From DATJHM01 sp035493895 (lineage in GTDB: Bacteria; Chloroflexota; Ktedonobacteria; Ktedonobacterales; Ktedonobacteraceae): a DNA stretch of 21,375 nucleotides. The stretch's first letter is position 1, and each line of letters starts with the position of its first letter. The position numbers and the translations under genes were made by a program. Positions 14,049 through 21,375 of this stretch are shown piece after piece. The notes under the pieces were generated by a model. The model did not search any database, had not been told where the DNA came from, and worked only from the letters and a program-made list of their open reading frames with translations. Location of the stretch: the NCBI GenBank assembly GCA_035493895.1, contig DATJHM010000247.1:1-21375 (forward strand), read 5' to 3'.

Positions 14049-15776
14049 ATGGAAACGACACGAGAGACAGATTGGTTTTACTATCCCCCGATAACCCTTC
14101 CTTCCCCTATACTGGCGCTGGCGGCAGAACGGCAGGGAATCTGGGCCGGTGGAGCAGGAGGAGTGGCCTGGTATCCTATTTATCGTAACTGGGAACCACG
14201 CATTACCGGGCTACATCTCTCAACAGTAGCCGCCCTTGCATCCAGCGAGAGCGGTGTCTTACTGGCAGGGGGAAATGGTGGCATTGCCTACTCCAGCGAT
14301 GGCGGCTTAAAATGGCAGATCGCAGAAATGACGGAGAATACGGCGACAGTGACGGCCCTGTTGCTCTCGCCACACTATGTCCAGGATCAGATCGCCCTGG
14401 CAGCCACGCTGGATAAAGGAATCATGCGCAGCGAAGATGGCGGCAAGCACTGGCAGGCAACCACCAGCGGTCTGCACAATTTTGATACAACCTCGCTTGT
14501 CTGGGCAAAGAGCGAGACAGCGCTGGCAGGCACTATTCAGGGGATTTACCGCTCTAGCGATGCCGGGCGTACCTGGAAGATCGCCCAAGGCACGGAAGAG
14601 GATGCAGTGGCCGCGCTGGCGTATTTGTCCGATGGCTCACTGCTGGCAGCATTGGAGAGCGGCGGCCTGTTATCCTCGCAAAATGATGGCCTGGACTGGG
14701 CAGAATATGGCTCGTTACCCGCAGAGGTACAGGGGACCGCATTGTGGGTAACGACAACCGGCACCATCCTGCTAGGCACTGCCGAACAAGGAATTTTACG
14801 CTCTACAGACAAAGGGCTCACCTGGCAATGCGTGCATGATCAGGCAGCGTTTTCGTTTATCGCGAATGGTCAGACGCTCTACGCAGGCATAATGAATGAA
14901 TTAGCCGCAAGCGTCGACGATGGCGAGACCTGGATCGCGCTCCCTCATCCCCCCATTCACGACCTGCGTCAGCTTTTGATTGACCAGGATCAGCCACTTT
15001 TAGCGGGAACCTACGCAGGATTACTGCACTATAATCCGAGCAGGCAGGCATGGGTACCACTGACAGAAACGCCACGTCCACTACTGGCAGTCGCCCTCGC
15101 CCCGGACGGCGCTTATCTGATCTCTACGCAAGAGGGACTGGAGCGATCTACAGACAAAGGACTCACCTGGCAAAACGTGCTTGCAGATACAGAGGGGCAA
15201 ATCACACGCATCACGCTGCGCACCGATGGTGGAGGCTGGGCAGGGAGCGCGAACGGGAAACGGCTGTTTAAAACGGCGGATGGAGGTCTGCACTGGGAAG
15301 CAGTAAAGCCACCATTTGGAGCGCTCCCCCTGGCAGCATTGCAGGCAATGCCTGGACAATTGATCGCCGCGACCTATGACGCACAGCGCTATCGTGCAGG
15401 CTTCTGGCGTACGCTTGATGACGGGCAGAGCTGGCAGCAAGGCATTGAAGTCGAGATGAACTGGCCAATCATCGCAACCTGGCATCAGCCCACACTGCTG
15501 ACCATGGGAAGCTTCATACACATACAGAGCGAGAGGGATCAATGGAGGCAGGAAATAGTCGGTAATGGGCAGGAGCCCGTCCGGCGCGTCGTTGGCAATG
15601 GGCAAATTCTGCTTGCCCTGACCACTGATAGCATCTTGCGATCGCCGGATAGCGGCGTAAGCTGGCAGAAAGAGGAAAATATCCCTACCGCCTGGCAGAT
15701 TCTGGACCTGACCATCCATCAAAATACCCTCTACCTCCTGCTGACCGGAGGTCAACTCTGCTCGCGCCCATTGTAA
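14049..15776 (+). CDS. Asp-box (BNR) beta-propeller protein
   Basis: A 575-residue protein made almost wholly of Asp-box repeats, S/T-x-D-x-G-x-x-W, which mark turns of a beta-propeller. I count ten, near residues 82, 128, 169, 210, 252, 288, 367, 409, 455 and 532, for example SSDGGLKW, STDKGLTW and SPDSGVSW. Such propellers occur in sialidases, sortilin/Vps10 and Ycf48-like assembly factors; the sialidase arginine triad and FRIP motif are not seen, so enzymatic activity is not supported. There is no signal peptide or membrane segment, so it appears cytosolic. The ATG at 14049 has GGAG 5 bases upstream; a longer frame from 14001 lacks one. A 71-base gap separates it from the oxidoreductase gene, with a possible promoter between. 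Binding partner unknown. Confidence 0.85.
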   Translation: METTRETDWFYYPPITLPSPILALAAERQGIWAGGAGGVAWYPIYRNWEPRITGLHLSTVAALASSESGVLLAGGNGGIAYSSDGGLKWQIAEMTENTATVTALLLSPHYVQDQIALAATLDKGIMRSEDGGKHWQATTSGLHNFDTTSLVWAKSETALAGTIQGIYRSSDAGRTWKIAQGTEEDAVAALAYLSDGSLLAALESGGLLSSQNDGLDWAEYGSLPAEVQGTALWVTTTGTILLGTAEQGILRSTDKGLTWQCVHDQAAFSFIANGQTLYAGIMNELAASVDDGETWIALPHPPIHDLRQLLIDQDQPLLAGTYAGLLHYNPSRQAWVPLTETPRPLLAVALAPDGAYLISTQEGLERSTDKGLTWQNVLADTEGQITRITLRTDGGGWAGSANGKRLFKTADGGLHWEAVKPPFGALPLAALQAMPGQLIAATYDAQRYRAGFWRTLDDGQSWQQGIEVEMNWPIIATWHQPTLLTMGSFIHIQSERDQWRQEIVGNGQEPVRRVVGNGQILLALTTDSILRSPDSGVSWQKEENIPTAWQILDLTIHQNTLYLLLTGGQLCSRPL

Positions 15777-15783
15777 GCAGGCG

Positions 15784-15813
15784 TTGAAGTATGGTAAAAA
15801 GAGAGAGTATTTA
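15784..15813 (+). promoter_or_regulatory. Possible promoter for the Gfo/Idh/MocA gene
   Basis: TTGAAG (15784-15789), an 18-base spacer and TATTTA (15808-15813) lie directly after the propeller stop codon and 35 bases before the next start. Both hexamers are imperfect. Confidence 0.3.
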
Positions 15814-15847
15814 ACATGTACATCTGATTAACCAAGGAAGGTTCAAG

Positions 15848-16891
15848 ATGGAAACAACCCGAGCAAAGATTCGCGCCATTCAGGTTGGTTGCGGATCGAT
15901 GAGCAAACATTGGCTCGACTCAGCGCGTACAATTCCAGAGCTTGAGATCGTAGGACTGGTTGATATTTTCGAAGAGGCAGCGCGTCAGCGGGCAGCCGAG
16001 CAGAACTTCAGCGATGTTGTGATTAGCAGCAGCCTGACAAGCGTCCTGGAGCAGTGCAAACCCGACGTTGTGTTCAACTGCACAACGCCCGAGGCACATA
16101 GCGCGACAACGATCGAGGCATTGCAGCATGGTTGTCACGTACTCTGTGAGAAACCAATGGCCGATAGCCTTGCGCACGCACACGAAATGATCGATGCGGC
16201 CCGGCAGGCGGGGAAGATGGTAGCAATCATCCAGAACAGGCGCTACGATGTCAATATCAGGCAGATAAAAAACTTCCTGGCAAGCAACCCGATTGGAGCA
16301 TTGACAACCGTCAATAGCGATTTCTATATCGGGGCCCACTTTGGCAACTTTCGCGACCATATGAAGCACGTCTTGCTGCTCGACATGGCAATTCACACCT
16401 TTGATTCAGCCCGTTTCCTGATAGACGCCGATCCCGTGGCAGTCTACTGCAAAGAGTGGAATCCCAGCGGGTCCTGGTACGATCAAGATGCATCAGCGAT
16501 AGCAATCTTCGAAATGAGCAATGGCGTTGTCTACACCTATCGAGGGAGCTGGTGTGCCAATGGCCTGCCGACCACCTGGGAGAGTGATTGGCGATTGCTT
16601 GGGAGTGAGGGGACAGTCACCTGGAACGGTGGTAAAGAGCTCGCGGCGCAGAGCGTCACAGGAGTGGAGGCCGGAGCCTTCTACGGCACCTATAAGAGCC
16701 TCGAAGTGCCCCCCTATGAGTCGGCAGAAAAGATAGGCGGCCATCGAGGTATTATCCAGGAATTTGTGGAGTGCATTCAGACGGGCAAGACGCCCGAAAC
16801 CAACGTTCAGGACAATATCAAGAGCCTGGCAATGGTTCTTGGTGCAATTGAGAGCGCCGAGAGCGGGAAGCGCGTCGAGATCCATTCCTAA
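15848..16891 (+). CDS. Gfo/Idh/MocA family NAD(P)-dependent oxidoreductase
   Basis: A cytosolic dehydrogenase of 347 residues, the usual family length. The N-terminal Rossmann fold begins IRAIQVGCGSMSKHW (glycine motif GCGSMS, 14-19), with acidic D39 after the second strand (VGLVDI) suggesting NAD preference. The family signature CEKPMA has K102 (E101-P103), and the substrate-domain motif LLLDMAIHTFD carries D179 and H183, the usual catalytic pair position. Members oxidise or reduce sugars, inositols or related polyols; the substrate here cannot be read from the sequence. AGGAAGG stands about 8 bases upstream of the ATG. The stop is followed by a bidirectional terminator shared with the convergent small gene. 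Confidence 0.93.
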   Translation: METTRAKIRAIQVGCGSMSKHWLDSARTIPELEIVGLVDIFEEAARQRAAEQNFSDVVISSSLTSVLEQCKPDVVFNCTTPEAHSATTIEALQHGCHVLCEKPMADSLAHAHEMIDAARQAGKMVAIIQNRRYDVNIRQIKNFLASNPIGALTTVNSDFYIGAHFGNFRDHMKHVLLLDMAIHTFDSARFLIDADPVAVYCKEWNPSGSWYDQDASAIAIFEMSNGVVYTYRGSWCANGLPTTWESDWRLLGSEGTVTWNGGKELAAQSVTGVEAGAFYGTYKSLEVPPYESAEKIGGHRGIIQEFVECIQTGKTPETNVQDNIKSLAMVLGAIESAESGKRVEIHS

Positions 16892-16928
16892 AAAAAGGGG
16901 CTGGCGAGAGTTCGCTCTCTAACCAGCC
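16890..16928 (-). terminator. Intrinsic terminator between convergent genes
   Basis: GGCTGG (16899-16904) pairs with CCAGCC (16923-16928), and inside it GAGAG and CTCTC flank a TTCG loop. A run of seven A at 16890-16896 becomes a T-run directly after the stem on the minus strand, making a classic intrinsic terminator for the 16946-17371 gene. The same stem may also serve the oxidoreductase transcript. Confidence 0.8.
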
Positions 16929-16945
16929 ACATCTTTCCCGACAGA

Positions 16946-17371
16946 TCAGGACTCTTCTTCATCTTCGACATTGACACTCCAGAGAGGCACCTGATTCAGG
17001 CCATAGCGCGTCACCCAGGCCCGATGCTCACCATCAGTCACCAGCCAGGTATTATCACCTTCTTCGCCCGGGACATCCTGACCAGTACGAACATCATATG
17101 AGCCAGGCTCGCGCTGGACCGTCGACACATTCTCAGTACTGCTGAGCGACCAGCAGGAAGCGGCGAAAATGCGAGCCGCCTGTTCCAGCTCTTCGGGAGT
17201 AGGATCAAATTTAAACAAAAGATTCCAGTTGGGCTCAATCCGAACATCTTCTTTTTCCAAAGTGACCAACGTTTTGCTGCTTTCTTTCCTCAGCACAGTA
17301 TCTTCTCCTGTTCTCATCTTGAGATCTTGAGAGCAATTACCAACATGGTAATTTCGTTCTTTGCTCTGCAT
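16946..17371 (-). CDS. Small acidic protein of unknown function
   Basis: A 141-residue protein I do not recognise. The first 40 residues are charged and probably disordered. A compact domain follows: IEPNWNLLFKFDPTPEELEQAARIFAASCWSL looks like a strand and helix (about 45-76), then TWLVTDGEHRAWVTRYGLNQVPLWSVNV (about 108-135), which reads as two or three strands, and an acidic end (EDEEES). Protein-like composition and the intrinsic terminator just past its stop support a real gene. The ATG at 17371 has no clear Shine-Dalgarno; ATG 17317 would drop only the charged N-terminus. Two palindromes lie in the leader. It stands alone, convergent with the oxidoreductase gene. Confidence 0.65.
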   Translation of the reverse strand: MQSKERNYHVGNCSQDLKMRTGEDTVLRKESSKTLVTLEKEDVRIEPNWNLLFKFDPTPEELEQAARIFAASCWSLSSTENVSTVQREPGSYDVRTGQDVPGEEGDNTWLVTDGEHRAWVTRYGLNQVPLWSVNVEDEEES

Positions 17372-17385
17372 GTTATAAACGCTCT

Positions 17386-17470
17386 AAAGATCGCGTATTG
17401 CGATGCGATCTTTGCTTTTCTGCGAACAAAGCGAGCAAAAAAGGATAAACGCTTAGTGCGTATATTATCC
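17386..17470 (-). promoter_or_regulatory. Leader with two palindromes upstream of the small acidic protein gene
   Basis: AAAGATCGC (17386-17394) and GCGATCTTT (17405-17413) make a perfect 9-bp inverted repeat 15 bases upstream of the start. A second dyad pairs GGATAA (17443-17448) with TTATCC (17465-17470), extended inward by ACGC/GCGT. A weak minus-strand promoter (TTTACC, 16 bases, TATACG) overlaps the second. These could be operators or an RNA leader; on the plus strand the first could also act as a terminator because TTTGCTTTTC follows. Confidence 0.35.
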
Positions 17471-17731
17471 ACAAAATAAGGGTAAATGATTACGCCTTAT
17501 CCTGTCAAGAGTTTCATGACTAAAAAGATCAACTTTATCAAGAATGATAATAATAAAGAAATAGATGCAGCTATTTCTTTACATTCCTCGCCCAATGCTA
17601 CACGCAGCACGACCCCGTAGAATTTTATATATACACGGTGATGATCAGAGAGATGCAGAGATTATGCATATTTCTGCGCCTCCCATGATTAAGGCCGAAC
17701 GCGATGAGCATTTGGGCGTAGACAAGCCGCG

Positions 17732-17848
17732 CCCATAGGCATGAAGTGAACCGCCTCTCCTCTCAAGGGCGAGAGGGGTCGAGCGAGTTCGCAGGCACAG
17801 TTCCGTTCCTCTCCACCGTGCCTCTACTGGGTCTCCGTTGCCTATGGG
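17732..17848 (+). repeat. Structured repeat family 2, copy d, inside a larger inverted repeat
   Basis: CCCATAGGCA (17732-17741) and TGCCTATGGG (17839-17848) are perfect 10-bp arms. Inside lie CCTCTC...GAGAGG, the GAGTTCGC block, the stem AGGCAC (17793-17798) / GTGCCT (17818-17823), and CTACTGGG, as in copy b. The surrounding 619-base gap (17372-17990) otherwise holds only the palindromes listed above and AT-rich sequence; no gene is seen. Confidence 0.7.
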
Positions 17849-17990
17849 AGCAGACGAGCCGCGTGTGTTTGCGCCGAGAGTAATTGGCCCATCCACTACT
17901 AGTCTATACGAAGTGGGGGGAGATTCGCAAATATAAGGAGAAGAACCGGGACTTTTCTGCTGACCCGGATCTTCTCAGTAGCGGACCTGA

Positions 17991-20429
17991 TTAAGGGGTA
18001 ACATTCAAAGATTTACGAATAAAGAGTCCCATATCGTAGGTGCCATCGACCGAGCCAATGGCTTTGCGATACCACCACCATTGCCAGATGTTACTGGCAG
18101 CGCGTGCCAGATCGAAATGAGCGCCCGGGGGAGGATTATCGCCATAGCTGAGCCACAGCCACGGCCCAACGCCCGTATAGGGCTGAGGATCGGTACAGAG
18201 ATTGGTTTTGGTAGGCACACATGGCGGTGGCATATAGCCCTGGTCCCACTGCGTACGCATGTGATATTGATGGAAATTGAAGTCCGCACCATACTGCGCC
18301 TGCTGGCCCGGCAGATTATCTCCGCCAGTGATAATGACCGGAACCGTATTGACCATCGTCGGACAGGCAGTGGGGAAATTGAAGCAGACATCAGTATAAT
18401 CGCGCAGATACCAGGCATAAGGCCAGGTAGCATCAGCAGTCACACCAATCGGCATCTGATGATTGCCGTTATAAAATGCCTGATCCAGAGCATCGACTTT
18501 CGCCATCACGATATTGATATCCGTCGTCGTCTGCACATAAATCATCATCTCATGCGGAGCATCAGCTTGATGGATATAGGAAACCTCACGCATATTCTGC
18601 AACGTGGGCAACAATAGCAAGAAGGCAATCGCCATAGTCGCGAACGCACCACCCGTAACCAGACCGGGGCGGCGTCTGCGGAACGGCACAGGCGAGGAGT
18701 CGCCGTTTGCAGGTCGCGCCGTGAGCGTCTCCGTTTGTGACGCTGATTGACGGCGGGCACGTACCCAGGCAAGCACGTAGCTTGCGGCTGGTTGCAGGCC
18801 CAGAGCGGCCAGCAGCATCATCGGCATCGTCATATGGATCATCAACCACGGCATCTTCTCCGCCGCCCACGAGTAGATGAAGAAATTGCCCACAAACCAG
18901 TACACCAGGAAGAGACGGAAGCGCGTCGGTGCCAGCAGCGTGCGTACAATCCCGACCAGAGCAAACACCAGACCGATCTGCTCATACAGAGGAATCAGCA
19001 GCAAGTAGTAGTACCATGGCTGACCGCCACGCGCCACCTGTTGCTGTTGTAGCCAGTAGTACAGACCCGACCAGATACCGTCGCCAATACCGGCAGGCAT
19101 ATTCGTGAACATCACCGTAAAGAGAAGCAGGAAAATAGCCCAGCCCACAAGCAGAGCAAAGAACCAGTGCATCCAGGGCGTACTAAAAATCCTGTAAAGC
19201 AAAGGTTGTTTCTCAGCATTGAAAAAGCGTGCCATCTGCCAGCGTTCAGGCCAGCCTTTTTTTCCCATCATCTCGCGAATCAGGAGCACCAGAACAAACA
19301 CACAGAGCAGCATACCAATCCAGGGAACAGTAGCGATCGTGCGCATCTTCAGATTCTGGACATAGGCGTTAGCAACATTCACATTTCGAGGATCAGTAAT
19401 ATACGTCGAAAGATTTTTCAACCAGGCAAAGAAGAACTTGCCAGCGATCCCGGCGACCACAAAATAGCCAAGCAGCATATAAGGAGCAGCCGTCGGGGGA
19501 AGATAGCGACGGAAAAAGCTTTCTTCGGAGAGAGGAGTACGGACAGATTTGCGCATCCCGATCTCCCAGAAGATAAGTCCTGCGAGGAAGCTACCGAAAA
19601 CCGCAATCGTCAGAAACGTCGCCTCTTTGGTCGCATACGAGAGTGAAAAGGCAGCGGACGCGAGCACCAGCCAGCGCATTTTGCGGACACGAATATAGCG
19701 AGCCACCGCCACCACCAATAGCAGCGTAAAGCAGGCCATATAGATATCCTCGCGAGCGAAGCGAGAGTAGTAGACCATGCTCGGAGAAATCGCCAGCAGC
19801 GCACAGGCCAGCCATGCGCCCAGCGTGCCCAGGCGATCGCGCACGAAATAGGGCAGGCCAACAATCACCGTCCCCAGAGTCGCGGCAGCAATACGCACCG
19901 TATAGGTATTCACCCCATGATCTGGAGCGCCGAGCCATTGACTGATCTGATAGACAAAAGCGATGGCGTGAAACTGAAAGGGTCCATGCAATAAAGGATC
20001 GTAGCGATAACAGTTCGTAGCTGGATTGAGACAACTGCTCCAATTCTGCAAATTATGCATCAGTTGGAGAGAATAATAGGCATGTAAACTTTCATCATGA
20101 TGCAGAGGCTTATCGCCCAGACCCCAGAAGCGGAGAATGGCCCCAAGCAGGATTACGCCCCAAAAAGCCAGGCCCGTCACAAGCTGCTCGCGGCTCGGTG
20201 GAGAGGAAGGGATTTTGCGAAACGTGCGCTCATCCTCCACATCCTCCTCCTCATCAGCGGCGTCTACAGGCGCAACATCCTCCGCATCCAGCACAGGAAC
20301 ATCTTCAGCAACGGCATCTGGCGGCACCAGCGCCTCCGGCTCAAGAGTTTCTGCTTGCTCCTGTTCCGCAGGTGCATGCCTCTCTTTCTGCGTCATCTCA
20401 TCATTTGCTTTCTGCTTATAACTCTTCAA
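17991..20429 (-). CDS. Large polytopic membrane protein, GT39/Agl23-like (TIGR03663-type)
   Basis: An 812-residue integral membrane protein. The cytosolic N-terminus (about 1-80) is very acidic (VPVLDAEDVAPVDAADEEED). The first membrane span (about 84-104) leads to the loop motif LHHDESLHAYYS with D112-E113, matching the Asp-Glu of lipid-sugar-dependent GT-C (GT39/PMT-type) transferases and the HHDE motif of the Agl23-associated TIGR03663 family. Further motifs are YYSRFAREDIYM (about 220-231) and SYATKEATF (about 264-272). Roughly ten or more spans follow, then a soluble C-terminal domain with WYLRDY, VIITGGDN and LWLSYGDN. It starts at TTG, supported by GGAGAAGG 5 bases upstream; ATG 20396 is the alternative. 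It probably transfers a sugar from a polyprenyl carrier to a surface polymer. A paralogue lies 12 bases upstream. Confidence 0.85.
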   Translation of the reverse strand: MKSYKQKANDEMTQKERHAPAEQEQAETLEPEALVPPDAVAEDVPVLDAEDVAPVDAADEEEDVEDERTFRKIPSSPPSREQLVTGLAFWGVILLGAILRFWGLGDKPLHHDESLHAYYSLQLMHNLQNWSSCLNPATNCYRYDPLLHGPFQFHAIAFVYQISQWLGAPDHGVNTYTVRIAAATLGTVIVGLPYFVRDRLGTLGAWLACALLAISPSMVYYSRFAREDIYMACFTLLLVVAVARYIRVRKMRWLVLASAAFSLSYATKEATFLTIAVFGSFLAGLIFWEIGMRKSVRTPLSEESFFRRYLPPTAAPYMLLGYFVVAGIAGKFFFAWLKNLSTYITDPRNVNVANAYVQNLKMRTIATVPWIGMLLCVFVLVLLIREMMGKKGWPERWQMARFFNAEKQPLLYRIFSTPWMHWFFALLVGWAIFLLLFTVMFTNMPAGIGDGIWSGLYYWLQQQQVARGGQPWYYYLLLIPLYEQIGLVFALVGIVRTLLAPTRFRLFLVYWFVGNFFIYSWAAEKMPWLMIHMTMPMMLLAALGLQPAASYVLAWVRARRQSASQTETLTARPANGDSSPVPFRRRRPGLVTGGAFATMAIAFLLLLPTLQNMREVSYIHQADAPHEMMIYVQTTTDINIVMAKVDALDQAFYNGNHQMPIGVTADATWPYAWYLRDYTDVCFNFPTACPTMVNTVPVIITGGDNLPGQQAQYGADFNFHQYHMRTQWDQGYMPPPCVPTKTNLCTDPQPYTGVGPWLWLSYGDNPPPGAHFDLARAASNIWQWWWYRKAIGSVDGTYDMGLFIRKSLNVTP

Positions 20430-20441
20430 AAGAACCTTCTC

Positions 20442-21375
20442 CTATGGTGTAACACCCAGATCTTTGCGAATAAAGAGTCCCATATCATAAGAACCGGCAG
20501 TGCTACCAAACGGCCTGCGTTCCCACCACCATTGCCATATATGCTGCATAGCCAGGTCCGCATTAAAGGTAGCATGAGGAGGGAGAGTATCGCCATAGCT
20601 CAGCCAGAGTAGAGGGCCGACACCGCCCCACATCGCCTCGCCCTTGCAGGTATTTGTTGCAGTCACCACACAAGGGGGTGGCTTGTACCCTTCATCCCAC
20701 CAGGTACGCATACGATATTCATGGAAAGTATAGGGACCGTCTCCTGAGGATGGTGCATACTGGTTCGCAATAGAAAACAATTTATCATTTCCAGTAATAA
20801 TAACGGGTATAGAACTAGCAGTTGCCGTACAGCCATCAGGAAAGCCCCAACACACATTGGGATAATCGCGCAAGTACCAGGAGTAGGGCCAGGTAGCATC
20901 GTCAGTCACACCAATCCGCAACTGGTGTTTCCCTCCCGTCACCTTCTGATCCAGCTCGGCCACTTTCGCCATCACGATATTGATATCCGTCGTCGTCTGC
21001 ACATAGACCATCATCTCATGCGGTCCGTCAGCCGCATGCACATAGGTCACCTCACGCATATTCTGCAACGTGGGCAACAGCAGCAAGAAGGCAATCGCAA
21101 CGGTAGCGAACGCACCGCCCGTAACCAGGCCGGTGCGACGTTTGCGCGTCGGCACCTGCTCGCTTGCAGCCTGTGATGCGGGCGTATCTATGGGGACTGC
21201 TGATTGGCGGCGGGCGCGTACCCAGGCAAGCACGTAGCTCGCAGCAGGTTGCAGGCCCAGAGCCGCCAGCAGCATCATCGGCATCGTCATATGGATCATC
21301 AGCCACGGCATCTTCTCCGCTGCCCAGGAGTAGATGAAGAAATTGCCCACAAACCAGTACACCAGGAAGAGACGG
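20442..21375 (-). CDS. GT39/Agl23-like membrane protein, tandem paralogue (5' end beyond window)
   Basis: The C-terminal 311 codons of a protein closely similar to its downstream neighbour. The frame stays open to the window edge, beginning RLFLVYWFVGNFF, which matches the internal RLFLVYWFVGNFF of the other copy, so the N-terminal half and the HHDE loop lie outside. It contains two to four membrane spans (MPWLMIHMTMPMMLLAALG, GGAFATVAIAFLLLLPTL) and the soluble domain with ATWPYSWYLRDY, PVIITGNDK, WLSYGDTLPP and IWQWWWERRPFG. Its TAG stop forms part of the ribosome-binding site of the following gene (TAGGAGAAGG), so the two are surely one operon. Identity is patchy, very high in some blocks and low in the loops between. 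Confidence 0.9.
   Translation of the reverse strand, partial: RLFLVYWFVGNFFIYSWAAEKMPWLMIHMTMPMMLLAALGLQPAASYVLAWVRARRQSAVPIDTPASQAASEQVPTRKRRTGLVTGGAFATVAIAFLLLLPTLQNMREVTYVHAADGPHEMMVYVQTTTDINIVMAKVAELDQKVTGGKHQLRIGVTDDATWPYSWYLRDYPNVCWGFPDGCTATASSIPVIITGNDKLFSIANQYAPSSGDGPYTFHEYRMRTWWDEGYKPPPCVVTATNTCKGEAMWGGVGPLLWLSYGDTLPPHATFNADLAMQHIWQWWWERRPFGSTAGSYDMGLFIRKDLGVTP

Noticed and set aside
17645..17896. 83-codon minus-strand open frame
   Set aside because: It crosses repeat copy d and its inverted arms, and has no ribosome-binding site or protein-like features.
18081..18617. 178-codon plus-strand open frame
   Set aside because: Wholly antisense to the conserved GT39-like coding sequence; a shadow frame.

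Overview
The window looks like a chromosomal segment from a monoderm, multicellular-type member of the Chloroflexota, most likely the Ktedonobacteria. This is inferred from gene content: a large polytopic GT39/Agl23-like membrane protein of the type common in that phylum, a zinc-ribbon Ser/Thr kinase, a 51-residue DUF5679-type zinc-ribbon protein, an Asp-box propeller, mid-range base composition, and intergenic regions crowded with structured dispersed repeats. No rRNA, tRNA or CRISPR array was seen. No similarity search was possible, so family names rest on motifs read by eye.

Layout. Positions 1-2000 hold two minus-strand genes: purine nucleoside phosphorylase (3' end outside the window) and, upstream of it, a Xer-type tyrosine recombinase with a good sigma-70-like promoter. 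A plus-strand TIM-barrel-like protein follows (2173-2958). About 1 kb without a convincing gene (2959-4001) is a repeat nest: a 54-bp tandem repeat, a 325-bp MITE-like element with 39-bp inverted ends, and two copies of a hairpin repeat. Next come a minus-strand putative glycosyl-hydrolase-like protein and, divergently, ispE (probably on a leaderless transcript) with the small zinc-ribbon gene. A likely operon at 6522-9768 encodes a coiled-coil/zinc-ribbon protein and two translationally coupled GT9 (heptosyltransferase-like) glycosyltransferases. After a structured repeat come a membrane-anchored zinc-ribbon Ser/Thr kinase, a lipoprotein, an HSL-type esterase, a second repeat cluster, a ten-Asp-box beta-propeller and a Gfo/Idh/MocA oxidoreductase. 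From 16946 to the end the genes are on the minus strand: a small acidic protein of unknown function and two tandem paralogous GT39/Agl23-like membrane proteins, the upstream one cut by the window edge.

How the genes relate. The GT9 pair, the two GT39-like membrane proteins and perhaps the sugar-type oxidoreductase point to cell-surface glycan assembly. A Chloroflexota host would be expected to lack LPS, so heptosyltransferase-type names should not be taken literally. PNP, ispE and the recombinase are housekeeping genes. The kinase and the coiled-coil zinc-ribbon protein may belong to a signalling set, but nothing in the sequence links them directly.

The most interesting signal lies between the genes. 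Two families of dispersed repeats can fold into defined structures, and copies differ by paired substitutions that preserve the base pairing. Family 1 (around 3014, 9745, 13557 and 13621) can form a three-way junction. Family 2 (around 3675, 3896, 12403 and 17767) is a hairpin between a conserved GAGTTCGC block and a CTACTGG block. Such covariation suggests selection on structure, as for a mobile structured repeat or an RNA, rather than simple decay.
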